In this document: positions 25,869 through 33,464 of the stretch, piece by piece | How the letters are laid out: each line of letters starts with the position of its first letter | How positions within the stretch are numbered: the stretch's first letter is position 1 | From: Woeseia sp037968755 | GTDB taxonomy: Bacteria > Pseudomonadota > Gammaproteobacteria > Steroidobacterales > Woeseiaceae | Assembly (NCBI GenBank): GCA_037968755.1 | Contig: JBBKWB010000032.1 | Span: 1-53,663, forward strand | Direction: 5' to 3' | Length of the DNA: 53,663 bases | Program-made: the position numbers and the translations under genes | The notes under the pieces: model-generated | What the model was told of the DNA's origin: nothing | Database searches by the model: none | Seen by the model: only the letters and a program-made list of their open reading frames with translations

Positions 25869-25908
25869 CCGAAAAGGCTTGTTTCTCAGCGAATCCCCGC
25901 CTTTTCGG
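25869..25908. repeat. 10-bp inverted repeat upstream of ygiQ
   Basis: CCGAAAAGGC and GCCTTTTCGG form a perfect 10-bp inverted repeat with a 20-base spacer, about 60 bases upstream of the ygiQ start. It could form a hairpin in either transcript or be a protein site. Apart from this and the promoter at 26049, the 315-base gap 25811-26125 shows nothing I can name. Confidence 0.45.
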
Positions 25909-26048
25909 TGGCCGGCCCGGTGCGTGGCAAAGGCCACCAAGCGACCGGAATGGCGTGGCGATGAGACGGTATTCAGGCATCCCTGCAGCGCCCCAGGGCT
26001 CAATTCGAGTGAGTCTGTAAGTAACTGATTTATTGGCTTATTTGTAGC

Positions 26049-26076
26049 TTGCCAGATTCACTGTCAAGCGTATTAT
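26049..26076 (+). promoter_or_regulatory. sigma70-like promoter of the 42-aa peptide gene
   Basis: TTGCCA and TATTAT are separated by 16 bases. Expected transcription start near 26083, giving a leader of roughly 43 bases before the ATG at 26126. Confidence 0.55.
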
Positions 26077-26125
26077 TCGGGCGCGGTGATCAATTTTGAT
26101 GCACCCGTTTGTAGGTAATTCAATC

Positions 26126-26254
26126 ATGAAGAACCAAAAGCAAGACACGACGCGCGGCAGCCATATGTCTGCCAGCAAAACCAGCGGCCCGACGCCAGCC
26201 AAAGGCCCGGCAAAAACGGGCGCCCCGCCTAAACAGGCACCTAAATCCAAGTAA
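26126..26254 (+). CDS. 42-residue basic Ala/Pro/Lys-rich peptide
   Basis: A complete small gene: ATG to TAA, 42 codons. The product begins MKNQKQDTTRGSHMS and then becomes rich in Lys, Pro, Ala, Ser and Thr, with a repeated PxKxGxP-like pattern and a C-terminus ending in PKSK. It has no hydrophobic segment and no cysteine, and carries a strong positive charge, so it is probably intrinsically disordered and could bind nucleic acid or the ribosome; this is inference. I do not recognise the family. The Shine-Dalgarno is weak (TAGGT, about 11 bases upstream). A good promoter 50-77 bases upstream and a strong intrinsic terminator 23 bases downstream bracket it, so a ~220-base transcript is likely; it could also function as a small RNA. 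Confidence 0.6.
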   Translation: MKNQKQDTTRGSHMSASKTSGPTPAKGPAKTGAPPKQAPKSK

Positions 26255-26276
26255 GGATTGGGGCTTTGCAAATCAA

Positions 26277-26304
26277 CGGCACCCGCATCGCGGGTGCCGT
26301 TTTT
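26277..26304 (+). terminator. rho-independent terminator of the peptide gene
   Basis: Perfect 10-bp GC-rich stem (CGGCACCCGC / GCGGGTGCCG) with a 3-base loop followed directly by TTTTT. A textbook intrinsic terminator. Confidence 0.9.
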
Positions 26305-26440
26305 GTTTGGGCATGGCGGCTATTCTGAAATGCCTGTTTGCGGCGCGTAGTGTTGCCCGCGATTCCCGACATACGCCAGTCGGCTCGCATTGCAGGTACC
26401 ATTCAACGCACTGTATCGCTCACATGAATTGAGGTTTGGA

Positions 26441-26947
26441 ATGATTCGATCTGCCATTTGCTTGATTGCCGCTCTGTTACTCATGACAGGATGCTCGCCC
26501 GCCGCTACGAACAATAACGTTGCAGTCGATGTCGCCGGTTCTGCGCGTGCTTTACTTGCTACGCAATCAGCTGATTGGAATAACGGGGATGTGCGTAAAT
26601 TCATGGATGGATACTGGCGCGATGACCAGGTGCGTTTCGCATCAGGTGGCGAGGTCAAGCGCGGCTGGGCCCTGGTGCTCAGCGATTATGAGCGGCGCTA
26701 TCCGGATCGCGCGGCAATGGGAAAATTACGCACGGCCGGTATTGAGATCAGCGAAATCAGCAATGACGCCGCGCTGGTTTTCGGGCAATGGATCGTTACA
26801 GCAAACGACAGCAACTATTGCGGCCTGATTACATTGCTCGTGAGAGAGATTGATGGCCGCTGGGTTGTTGTTCATGACCACACTTCATCCGGTAATGATG
26901 GTACGGCCGCGGGCAAGAGCTGTGATGAACTCGCCAGCGGTGCCTGA
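26441..26947 (+). CDS. NTF2-like (DUF4440/SnoaL-type) lipoprotein
   Basis: A 168-residue lipoprotein. The signal peptide has the lipobox LMTGC (Cys18 after MIRSAICLIAALLLMTG). The mature domain reads as an NTF2-like alpha+beta fold: a first helix with ALLATQSADWNNGDVRKFMDGYW, then FASGGEVKRGWALVLSDYERRYPD, and the strand-rich half ALVFGQWIV...GLITLLVREIDGRWVVVHDHTS. These match nuclear transport factor 2-family/DUF4440 proteins, which are ligand-binding or enzymatic; here function is unknown. GAGG 6 bases before the ATG at 26441 fixes the start; an earlier in-frame start would bury the signal peptide. It ends at a shared terminator with the convergent TonB receptor gene. Confidence 0.88.
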   Translation: MIRSAICLIAALLLMTGCSPAATNNNVAVDVAGSARALLATQSADWNNGDVRKFMDGYWRDDQVRFASGGEVKRGWALVLSDYERRYPDRAAMGKLRTAGIEISEISNDAALVFGQWIVTANDSNYCGLITLLVREIDGRWVVVHDHTSSGNDGTAAGKSCDELASGA

Positions 26948-26960
26948 TAATCAAAAGCAA

Positions 26961-26989
26961 AAAGCCCCGACATTGTCTGTCGGGGCTTT
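26961..26989. terminator. bidirectional terminator
   Basis: A perfect 12-bp stem (AAAGCCCCGACA / TGTCGGGGCTTT) with a 5-base loop lies between the lipoprotein stop (26947) and the convergent TonB receptor stop (27011). The A/T-ended stem and flanking TTGCTTTT on the minus strand suit termination in both directions. Confidence 0.85.
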
Positions 26990-27010
26990 ACCCGTCTACA
27001 GGCTCCGCGC

Positions 27011-29284
27011 CTAGAAATCGCCGCGAAACGAAATGCCGATCGTCCTCGGCTGTACGCGTATGCGCGCATCCGGATCAAACGGTGGCCGGCCCAGTGCTCG
27101 CACTACCGCACGCGAGTCCGACAGGTTGTGCGCAAACAATGAGATGTCATAGGCCTTCCATTGCATGCCGACGCGCAAGTTGAGTAGCTCGTAGCTGTCC
27201 ATTTTCTTGTTATTGGCCGCGGCCGTATCGAACTCGGTATTGCGATCACCAATATGCTGCAGGTTCAGCCAAGCATAGCCATCACTCTCGGTGCCGATGG
27301 GGAAGCGGTATTCAGCTGAGCCGTTAAAGGTCAGCTTCGGGACGAACGGCGCCTGGTCACCTTTTTCTGCATTGAGATTGGGTACGTCCTGATCCAGTTC
27401 GGAATTCATGTACGCGCCGCCCAGCGACAAGGTAATCGCGTCGGAAACGACAGCGTTGTATTCGATCTCCAAACCCTGGCTGGTCGCTTCACCCACGTTC
27501 TCGCGAAAGCCGAAACCGCAATCGAAGGAGCGACTGGTCTGCATGTCCTGCCATTCGATGCGGAATACGGTTGCGGACAACGTCGTGTTGCCGTTCGCGA
27601 ACGAACTCTTGCTGCCAATCTCGTAGTTCCAGGTCTTGTCGGGGCCGAAGAAGCGGGTATCGCCACCCGCGCGCTCAACTTCTTCCAGCTCCGCCGCGCA
27701 CACCGCCGCCGGTATCGCGCCGTTTATGCCGCCGTAGCGGAAGCCGCGGGCAACCTGGCCAAATATCATGACATCGTCGTTCAGGTCATAAGACACGTTG
27801 AGCTTCGGATTGACGCCATCTGCGGTGCCTTCAGGACGCGGATCGCTGTTTGAGCCACCGTTGAACAAACCTGACTGGTAGAAAGAAATATCCTGAGACC
27901 AATCAAAGTAGCGCAACCCGGCCGTAATCGAGAACTTCTCGTAGTCGTAGTAGAGCTCGCCAAAGACCGCTTTCGATTTCACAGTCAGGTCGTCGTAGCC
28001 CCAAAACAGGTTGTCGACCGGTGCGCCGAAATCAGTAGGTGAGTCGATACCCAATTCTGCATCCGCGCCCGGTACCGGGAATGTGTTCAGGTAGAAGACG
28101 TTTTTCTCGTCGAAATAGATGCCGACAGTCCAGTTCAAGTTGCTGTCATTGTCCGAGCTCAATCGCAGTTCCTGCACGAGCACTTCGCTGTCGGTGGTAT
28201 CGATAAGTTCATGCGGCATAACTGTAGGCGGCAATGCAGCGGCGAACAGGTCGTCGAGCGAGCGCGGGTTGGTAACAAAACGATCAAAGTAGGACGTCGA
28301 CGAAACCAGGTTTGCAAAGCCGAAGTTGTAATTGAGCGTCAGGTTGAACAACTGCATCTCATCCTCGTAGCCGTCGAAGGATGGAAAGTCGCGGCTCAGC
28401 TCCGGCGCGCGATCCAGATCTTCCGGACGGCCGTTGTCCTCGTAGTTGTGGTCGAGAATCGTGAGGTTGGCGGAGAACTCGTCGTTAACCTGCAGCAAGG
28501 TTGAGATTTTCACGCCGCGGGATTCGCCCTCGTTCAAGTCTTTCTCGCCGGTCAATGCATTATCGATATAACCAGGAAGCTGGTTGTAATAGGCGCTTGC
28601 ACGCACAGCCAGTTTGCCCGGGATAATCGGCGCGTTAATCAGCCCCTTCAATGAATAACCTTCACTGCCTTTGCTGACTGTTGAAGCAGAGACGTCGTAC
28701 CTGCCTTCCACTTCATCCAGATTCGGACTCTTCGAAACCAGGCGCACTGTGCCGGTCATTGAGCCCGCACCGTACAAGGTTCCCTGCGGGCCGCGCAGTA
28801 CTTCGACCCGCTGCAGATCGAACAGGTTGAATTCGGGATTCATAGCGCCCATCGAAATTGGCATTTCGTCCAGGTAAATACCAACGGTTTCCTGATTCTG
28901 AGTGTCGTTGTCGTTGCCGCCGCCGTTGGCGATGCCACGAATCGACAGACGAGTGCGGCCGGGTCCGTTCTGGTAGGCCGTAAGACTCGGTACGGATGAG
29001 AGCAGGTCGGTGAAATCCTCCGCGCCCAGCCGTTCGATGGTTTCTTCAGAGACGACGTTAATGCTGATGGGAACGTCCATCATCGTCTCTGAACGCTTTC
29101 GCGCAGTGACGACAACCTCGTCAAGGATCTCAGCTTTCGCCTGGCCGCGTTGCGACTGGGCCGATGCGTCGGGTGATATCAGCGACAGGATTACAGCTGC
29201 GCCGAATGCGCCAACAGCAGGCAGGCTCGAGCTCAAAAAAGGCCGCTTGCGAGCAGGTTCAATGTGTACTTTGTTCACGTTCAT
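27011..29284 (-). CDS. TonB-dependent receptor
   Basis: A 757-residue outer-membrane receptor that imports a scarce solute using TonB energy. A signal peptide covers roughly residues 1-43 (ending DASAQ). The TonB box and N-terminal plug start are seen in ILDEVVVTARKRSETMMDVP, followed by the plug motifs LSIRGIANGGG and VEVLRGPQGTLYGAGSMTGTVRLVSK. The rest is an alternating-strand 22-stranded barrel ending in ISFRGDF, with the terminal Phe recognised by the Bam machinery. The 'VVVTARKR...DVPISINV' plug is of the type common in Sphingomonas- and Woeseia-like marine bacteria for organic substrates or siderophores. No uptake partner gene is next to it; the substrate is unknown. Confidence 0.95.
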   Translation of the reverse strand: MNVNKVHIEPARKRPFLSSSLPAVGAFGAAVILSLISPDASAQSQRGQAKAEILDEVVVTARKRSETMMDVPISINVVSEETIERLGAEDFTDLLSSVPSLTAYQNGPGRTRLSIRGIANGGGNDNDTQNQETVGIYLDEMPISMGAMNPEFNLFDLQRVEVLRGPQGTLYGAGSMTGTVRLVSKSPNLDEVEGRYDVSASTVSKGSEGYSLKGLINAPIIPGKLAVRASAYYNQLPGYIDNALTGEKDLNEGESRGVKISTLLQVNDEFSANLTILDHNYEDNGRPEDLDRAPELSRDFPSFDGYEDEMQLFNLTLNYNFGFANLVSSTSYFDRFVTNPRSLDDLFAAALPPTVMPHELIDTTDSEVLVQELRLSSDNDSNLNWTVGIYFDEKNVFYLNTFPVPGADAELGIDSPTDFGAPVDNLFWGYDDLTVKSKAVFGELYYDYEKFSITAGLRYFDWSQDISFYQSGLFNGGSNSDPRPEGTADGVNPKLNVSYDLNDDVMIFGQVARGFRYGGINGAIPAAVCAAELEEVERAGGDTRFFGPDKTWNYEIGSKSSFANGNTTLSATVFRIEWQDMQTSRSFDCGFGFRENVGEATSQGLEIEYNAVVSDAITLSLGGAYMNSELDQDVPNLNAEKGDQAPFVPKLTFNGSAEYRFPIGTESDGYAWLNLQHIGDRNTEFDTAAANNKKMDSYELLNLRVGMQWKAYDISLFAHNLSDSRAVVRALGRPPFDPDARIRVQPRTIGISFRGDF

Positions 29285-29312
29285 ATTCTCTGAAAGTCAG
29301 GTAGACAAACAG

Positions 29313-29341
29313 AGTGTAGCTTGATTGTTGCGCGCGGATAA
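29313..29341 (-). promoter_or_regulatory. candidate promoter of the TonB receptor gene
   Basis: On the minus strand, TTATCC (29341-29336) and TACACT (29318-29313) are spaced by 17 bases, about 30 bases upstream of the receptor ATG. Matches to consensus are modest. Confidence 0.3.
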
Positions 29342-29414
29342 TGTGACAGAAGAAACTAAACTAACGTGTGCGACCAACGGCTGACGGTTATGCAATCAAT
29401 GAATAACGACAGTA

Positions 29415-31028
29415 CTAGCGGCCCGCAACGCCACCGTAAGCAACACCGGTCAACTGCGCCATGTCTGACTTGAACGTGGTCAGGTCATCGATAGAGAAAT
29501 CGCCCAGACGACGATGGCCAGCGGCGCGCGCGAGTACCGTCATCAACTCGACCGACGCAGAGAAAAATCGTGCAAGTCGTTCGGCGGCGATGTCCACCGG
29601 CAGGCGAGCACGCAGATGCGGTTTCTGTGTCGCGATACCCACAGGGCAGTTATTGGTGTGACAGGCGCGCATGCCGAGACAGCCAATGGCCTGGATGGCG
29701 GCGTTGGAGACGGCGACGCCATCGGCGCCCAGCGCCATTGCCTTGGCGAAATCGGCGGGATGACGAAGCCCGCCGGTCGCGATTAACGTGATGTCTGCGC
29801 GCTTGGCGGAATCCAGATGTCGTCGCGCACGGGCCAGCGCGGGTATCGTGGGAACGGAAATATTTTCGCGAAAGATCAGCGGTGCTGCGCCTGTGCCACC
29901 GCCACGACCGTCGAGGATGATGTAGTCGACGCCTATTTCCAGTGCAGCATCAATATCTTTTTCTATATGCTGCGCCGACAATTTGAAACCGATTGGGATG
30001 CCACCGGTTTTCTCGCGAACTTCTTCTGCAAAATCGCGAAACTGACTGAGTTCGGTCCACTCCGGAAAGCGTGCGGGCGAAATGGCCGCTTCGCCGGGTG
30101 GCAGGTTTCTGACCTTGGCGATCTTGCCCTGGACTTTCTCGCCCGGCAGGTGCCCACCTGTGCCGGTCTTGGCGCCTTGGCCGCCCTTGAAGTGAAACGC
30201 CTGGGTCCGTTGCACTTTCTCCCACGAAAACCCGAAACGAGCTGATGCGAGCTCATAAAAATAGCGGGAGTTGGCTTCCTGTTCGTCGGGCAACATGCCG
30301 CCTTCGCCGGAACAGATGCCCGTGCCAGCGAGTTCGGCACCTTTGGATAGAGCGACTTTTGCTTCTTCGGATAGCGCGCCAAAGCTCATGTCCGAAACGA
30401 ACAGGGGGATATCGAGGTGTAGCGGAATTTTCGCATTCGGACCGATGACCAGTTCCGTTGCGACGTCTTCGTCATCAAGTAATGGCAACTTATGCAGCTG
30501 GCCAACAACGAATTGCAGGTCGTCCCACGATGGCAGGTTGTTACGCGATACGCCCATGGCCGCGGAGGGACCGTGATGACCAACTTTGGATAATCCTTCA
30601 GCGGCCATTTTGCGAATAAATTTCACATGTGGCTCGTCCGCTGTACCGGTGGGGTCCTGGAAGGTCCCTTGGTAAGCGTTGCGATTGTACGGCTGGGGGT
30701 GACTGGCCACCCATGCACTGATCTCATCTTCATCGACGACAACTTTGCCGTCTTTCACCCATGCCTTGAACTTGGGCAGGGTTTCGCTGTTGTTGTATTC
30801 GCTGATGCCGGTATCGAGTCGATAGTCCCAGCCGTGCACACCACAGATCAGGTTGTCACCGTCAACATGGCCATCCGACATCAAGGCACCGCGATGCGCG
30901 CATCGGCCGTAAAGCACTGTCACTTCGTCGTCGTAGCGCACAATGACGAGATCAACGCCCGCTACGAGCGCGTAGGCCGGCTCGCGGTCTTTCAGGTCTT
31001 TCCAGTCGAAAATCGCGGTGTGAGTCAT
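29415..31028 (-). CDS. Rieske-FMN glutamate-synthase-like fusion
   Basis: A 537-residue two-domain enzyme. Residues about 5-105 form a Rieske [2Fe-2S] domain with C43-A-H45 and C62-G-V-H65, the full ligand set. Residues about 170-510 form the FMN-binding glutamate synthase (GltS/GOGAT) barrel: LFVSDMSFGALSEEAKVALS, GEGGMLPDE, GGQGAKTGTGGHLPG, GVDYIILDGRGGGTGAAP, and the [3Fe-4S] ligands C450, C456 and C461 (CLGMRACHTNNCPVGIATQ). There is no glutaminase domain and no adjacent beta subunit, so it resembles the stand-alone archaeal-type GltS-like proteins. Electrons may enter from a ferredoxin-like partner through the Rieske cluster. The substrate could be ammonia plus 2-oxoglutarate or something else. 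It lies alone, 131 bases upstream of the TonB receptor on the same strand. Confidence 0.92.
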   Translation of the reverse strand: MTHTAIFDWKDLKDREPAYALVAGVDLVIVRYDDEVTVLYGRCAHRGALMSDGHVDGDNLICGVHGWDYRLDTGISEYNNSETLPKFKAWVKDGKVVVDEDEISAWVASHPQPYNRNAYQGTFQDPTGTADEPHVKFIRKMAAEGLSKVGHHGPSAAMGVSRNNLPSWDDLQFVVGQLHKLPLLDDEDVATELVIGPNAKIPLHLDIPLFVSDMSFGALSEEAKVALSKGAELAGTGICSGEGGMLPDEQEANSRYFYELASARFGFSWEKVQRTQAFHFKGGQGAKTGTGGHLPGEKVQGKIAKVRNLPPGEAAISPARFPEWTELSQFRDFAEEVREKTGGIPIGFKLSAQHIEKDIDAALEIGVDYIILDGRGGGTGAAPLIFRENISVPTIPALARARRHLDSAKRADITLIATGGLRHPADFAKAMALGADGVAVSNAAIQAIGCLGMRACHTNNCPVGIATQKPHLRARLPVDIAAERLARFFSASVELMTVLARAAGHRRLGDFSIDDLTTFKSDMAQLTGVAYGGVAGR

Positions 31029-31223
31029 AGTATGCGCCCCCGTTTGTTATCGGTTTTTGAGTCTACGTCAAACTGCGAACCGGTATTGCAGCGCAAGTTG
31101 CGACGATAACGCAATGGCTTTGGCTGCACTGCGCCAGGTCTGCTACGCCGGTTGCCACCGTTGGCCGAGTGCATTTACATACAAAAGGACATGCTCGGCA
31201 TGTGTCAGGACTATACTCCGCGA

Positions 31224-31583
31224 ATGAAAAAATCTGTAAAAGCTACATTGCTGTCGGCGTTGCTATTTCCCGGAATAGGCCACCTCGTATTGCGCAGTTA
31301 CGGACGCGGTGTCGTACTGGTGTTGGTTGCGGGTAGCGCGCTCGCTGTCGTGGTGACAGTTACAATGCAGAAAGCGCTCGCGATCGTCGAGCGCATCAAT
31401 CGCGGCGAGATAGCAGCTGACATGTCATCAATTTCTGCCCACCTCGCTGCAGACAGCGAAGGCAGCAGGCTAGCCAGCACCGCATTGAGCGTGCTCCTGA
31501 TTTGCTGGCTGATTGGTATCGCCGATGCCTGGAGGCTGGGCCGCGCGGCGGACAAGGCACAGTCCGACCACGCCCAGCCTTGA
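31224..31583 (+). CDS. small two-helix membrane protein of unknown function
   Basis: A protein of 119 residues. It starts MKKSVKATLLSALLFPGIGHLVLRSYGRG, which resembles the N-terminal helix-turn pattern of TM2-like or DUF5683-like proteins (a Pro-Gly-Gly-His turn followed by an R-rich YGRG). Hydrophobic helices are near residues 8-24, 28-48 and 93-112. The middle segment is polar and acidic. An earlier in-frame ATG exists at 31200, but the ATG at 31224 gives a typical positively charged start before the first helix. I do not recognise a named family with certainty. It has the TonB/GltS region behind it on the opposite strand and a small unknown protein 204 bases downstream. Confidence 0.7.
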   Translation: MKKSVKATLLSALLFPGIGHLVLRSYGRGVVLVLVAGSALAVVVTVTMQKALAIVERINRGEIAADMSSISAHLAADSEGSRLASTALSVLLICWLIGIADAWRLGRAADKAQSDHAQP

Positions 31584-31786
31584 GTGCATTCCGGCCGGAT
31601 TCCGGAATTCCCTGCCGTTACGATTCGCACACTTTGTGCGCATTCCCTGGCCTGGTGACAACGATGAGCGGCGTTCGTGTTCAATTATTCAAGCAACCTC
31701 GCCGCGCGAGGAAAAACAGGCAACCTGCTACGTCCGGACTTGATACGCTGGACCTACACCGTTTGCCAACCTTGAGAGCACCCCAC

Positions 31787-32032
31787 ATGCAGCGCGGACA
31801 GCAAATACGTTATGAGGACACGTGCGAAATTGTTGGCATCAAGAACGATATCGCAGTGCAGGGCGAGATTTTGACGTTCCGGGAGAAGGACGTGATCATT
31901 GCCACGATCCAGCGTTCTGCGAAAGTGACGCTGCATTGGCAGCCACACGCCAACGCCTACGTCGGTTCGCTTGCTGGTGTGGAATTTCGCTCGGCGGGAC
32001 CCAAGTCGCAGACTTATCGAATCCATCGCTAG
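31787..32032 (+). CDS. small beta-rich protein of unknown function
   Basis: An 81-residue protein, MQRGQQIRYEDTCEIVGIKNDIAVQ..., rich in alternating hydrophobic/polar residues (EILTFREKDVIIATIQRSAKVTLHW, then AYVGSLAGVEFRSAG), so probably a small beta-barrel or sandwich. No signal or membrane segment. The C-terminus is basic (KSQTYRIHR). A GAGAG stretch lies about 10 bases before the ATG. An open frame extends further upstream (31502) but overlaps the preceding gene, so I use the internal ATG. I do not recognise the family; PilZ- or OB-like folds would suit the pattern but that is speculation. Confidence 0.55.
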   Translation: MQRGQQIRYEDTCEIVGIKNDIAVQGEILTFREKDVIIATIQRSAKVTLHWQPHANAYVGSLAGVEFRSAGPKSQTYRIHR

Positions 32033-32095
32033 CGATTGCGGCGGACCGCGAGCGTACGGGCAGCCACGGTGTCATACCGTCAAGTACAGCGATGG

Positions 32096-32704
32096 TCAGC
32101 CAAGCAGATTCTCGATCTCGCCCAAACTGCTTCTGAAGTCCTGATAATCGACAGCTACCGGCGCCATCACGCCATCGCGTTTCAAAACCAGTGACGGAAA
32201 GCCGGATATCGGCGACTGACGGGCAAAACCAACCTGTCGCTGCAGCTCTGTTTCAATGGCTGCCGATTGCAGGTCCTCAAAGAATCGTTCTGCATCAAGC
32301 CCGAGCGCCGCGGCCAATTCCTGCAACGTAGCAACGTCCGATGGATTGCGGGCATTCAAATAGTAGGCCTGTTGTATCGCGAAAATCATCGCCTCCTCAT
32401 GATCTTGCAGCGCAGCCGCCAGTACTGCGCGGCAGGCGGGATAGGTAGAGCGACGAGGTTCGCAGTCCGTCCAGAAGCCATAGTTAAAGCGCGTACCGAG
32501 CATGCTTTCTATCCGTTTCCAGTGCCCGGCGACTGCTTCGCGTTGCGCAGGCGGCATGGGAACGTCACTGTCCGGCGCCAGCCCACCAACAATATTTTTT
32601 CGCGTAACAGTCGCAGGGAGCGCCGCAAACAGCTTTTCCGAGGTGGGTCGATATCCCCAGCACCAGCTGCACATCGGGTCGTGAAAATAATAAAGCGTTG
32701 GCAT
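32096..32704 (-). CDS. DsbA-family thioredoxin-fold protein (FrnE-like)
   Basis: A 202-residue cytoplasmic protein of the DsbA thioredoxin superfamily. The active-site motif HDPMCSWCWGY (C12-S-W-C15) comes right after the first strand, without a signal peptide. A helical insertion follows (about 40-140), and a later cis-Pro loop is present as ISGFPSLVLKRDG. This arrangement matches the FrnE/protein disulfide isomerase-like or 2-hydroxychromene-2-carboxylate isomerase-like branch; the CxxC supports a redox rather than isomerase role. The ATG at 32704 precedes the first strand (MPTLYYFHDP) and has GGTGG upstream; a start 11 codons earlier is less likely. It lies 50 bases downstream of the ada-oxygenase operon on the same strand, so it may be its third gene. 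Confidence 0.88.
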   Translation of the reverse strand: MPTLYYFHDPMCSWCWGYRPTSEKLFAALPATVTRKNIVGGLAPDSDVPMPPAQREAVAGHWKRIESMLGTRFNYGFWTDCEPRRSTYPACRAVLAAALQDHEEAMIFAIQQAYYLNARNPSDVATLQELAAALGLDAERFFEDLQSAAIETELQRQVGFARQSPISGFPSLVLKRDGVMAPVAVDYQDFRSSLGEIENLLG

Positions 32705-32753
32705 GCCGCCACCATAACAGTACGAGTCGAGTGCCACAGCACACTTACAAACG

Positions 32754-33464
32754 CTAGCGCGCGTCGTGGAAGATCAGGCCAAGGGTGGTCCGCTCACCTC
32801 GAGTCAGCTTGGATACGCCATGACGCATCTGTGTTCGATGAAAGCCTCGCGTGCCACGCCGCGGCCGCTCTCGAACCGGGATAATGGCAGCGGAGCCAAG
32901 TTCAAACGGCACCACCATCGGTCGTGACTGCATACGCGGTCGTTGCTCGACCAGAATCAATTCGCCGCCGTCGAATTCAGCGCGCGGTCGACTAAGTTGC
33001 AGTACAACTTGTAGCGGAAAATGCAGCGGCCCGTACAAGTCTTGATGCAGGCAATTGTAATCGCCCTCGCGATAACGAAGCATTAATGGCGTTGGACGCT
33101 GCTGGCCTGCCGCGCGGCATTGTGCGAGAAGAAGCTCATGCGAGTCTGGCCATGTCACGTCGGTTCCCAGTTTGTCCGACCAGTTGTTCGCAATTCGCGC
33201 GAGGTGCGGATAGAAGGCGCTGCGCAACTCCGTAACGGCATCCGGTAGCGGATAGTCGAAGTACTTGTACTGGCCGCGGCCAAAATTGTGGCGCGCCATG
33301 TCGATAATCGAGCGAAACTTCGTTACCCCATCATCGTAGCGTTCGCGCATCGTGAGGCACTGTGCAGGCGTCAACAAATCACGGACAGTCGCGACGCCTT
33401 CGCCGTCGAGCATGGCTTCAATTGCCGGCCAGTCGAGGCCGGCAATCCTGTTGCCGATACTCAT
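32754..33464 (-). CDS. 2OG-Fe(II) oxygenase of the DUF2086 family (damaged-DNA type)
   Basis: A 236-residue 2-oxoglutarate/Fe(II) dioxygenase. The iron triad is visible: H140-x-D142 in YNCLHQDLYG and H215 in MRHGVSKL; R225 in GERTTLGLIFHDA would bind the 2-oxoglutarate carboxylate. The stretches LVEQRPRMQSRPMVV and PLHFPLQVVLQLS are specific to the DUF2086 (Oxygenase-NA) family, annotated as oxygenases acting on damaged nucleic acid. Its start overlaps the ada stop by 4 bases (ATGA), so the two are translated from one mRNA. The likely job is oxidative removal of alkyl lesions as part of the adaptive response, parallel to AlkB; the exact substrate is untested. Confidence 0.92.
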   Translation of the reverse strand: MSIGNRIAGLDWPAIEAMLDGEGVATVRDLLTPAQCLTMRERYDDGVTKFRSIIDMARHNFGRGQYKYFDYPLPDAVTELRSAFYPHLARIANNWSDKLGTDVTWPDSHELLLAQCRAAGQQRPTPLMLRYREGDYNCLHQDLYGPLHFPLQVVLQLSRPRAEFDGGELILVEQRPRMQSRPMVVPFELGSAAIIPVRERPRRGTRGFHRTQMRHGVSKLTRGERTTLGLIFHDAR

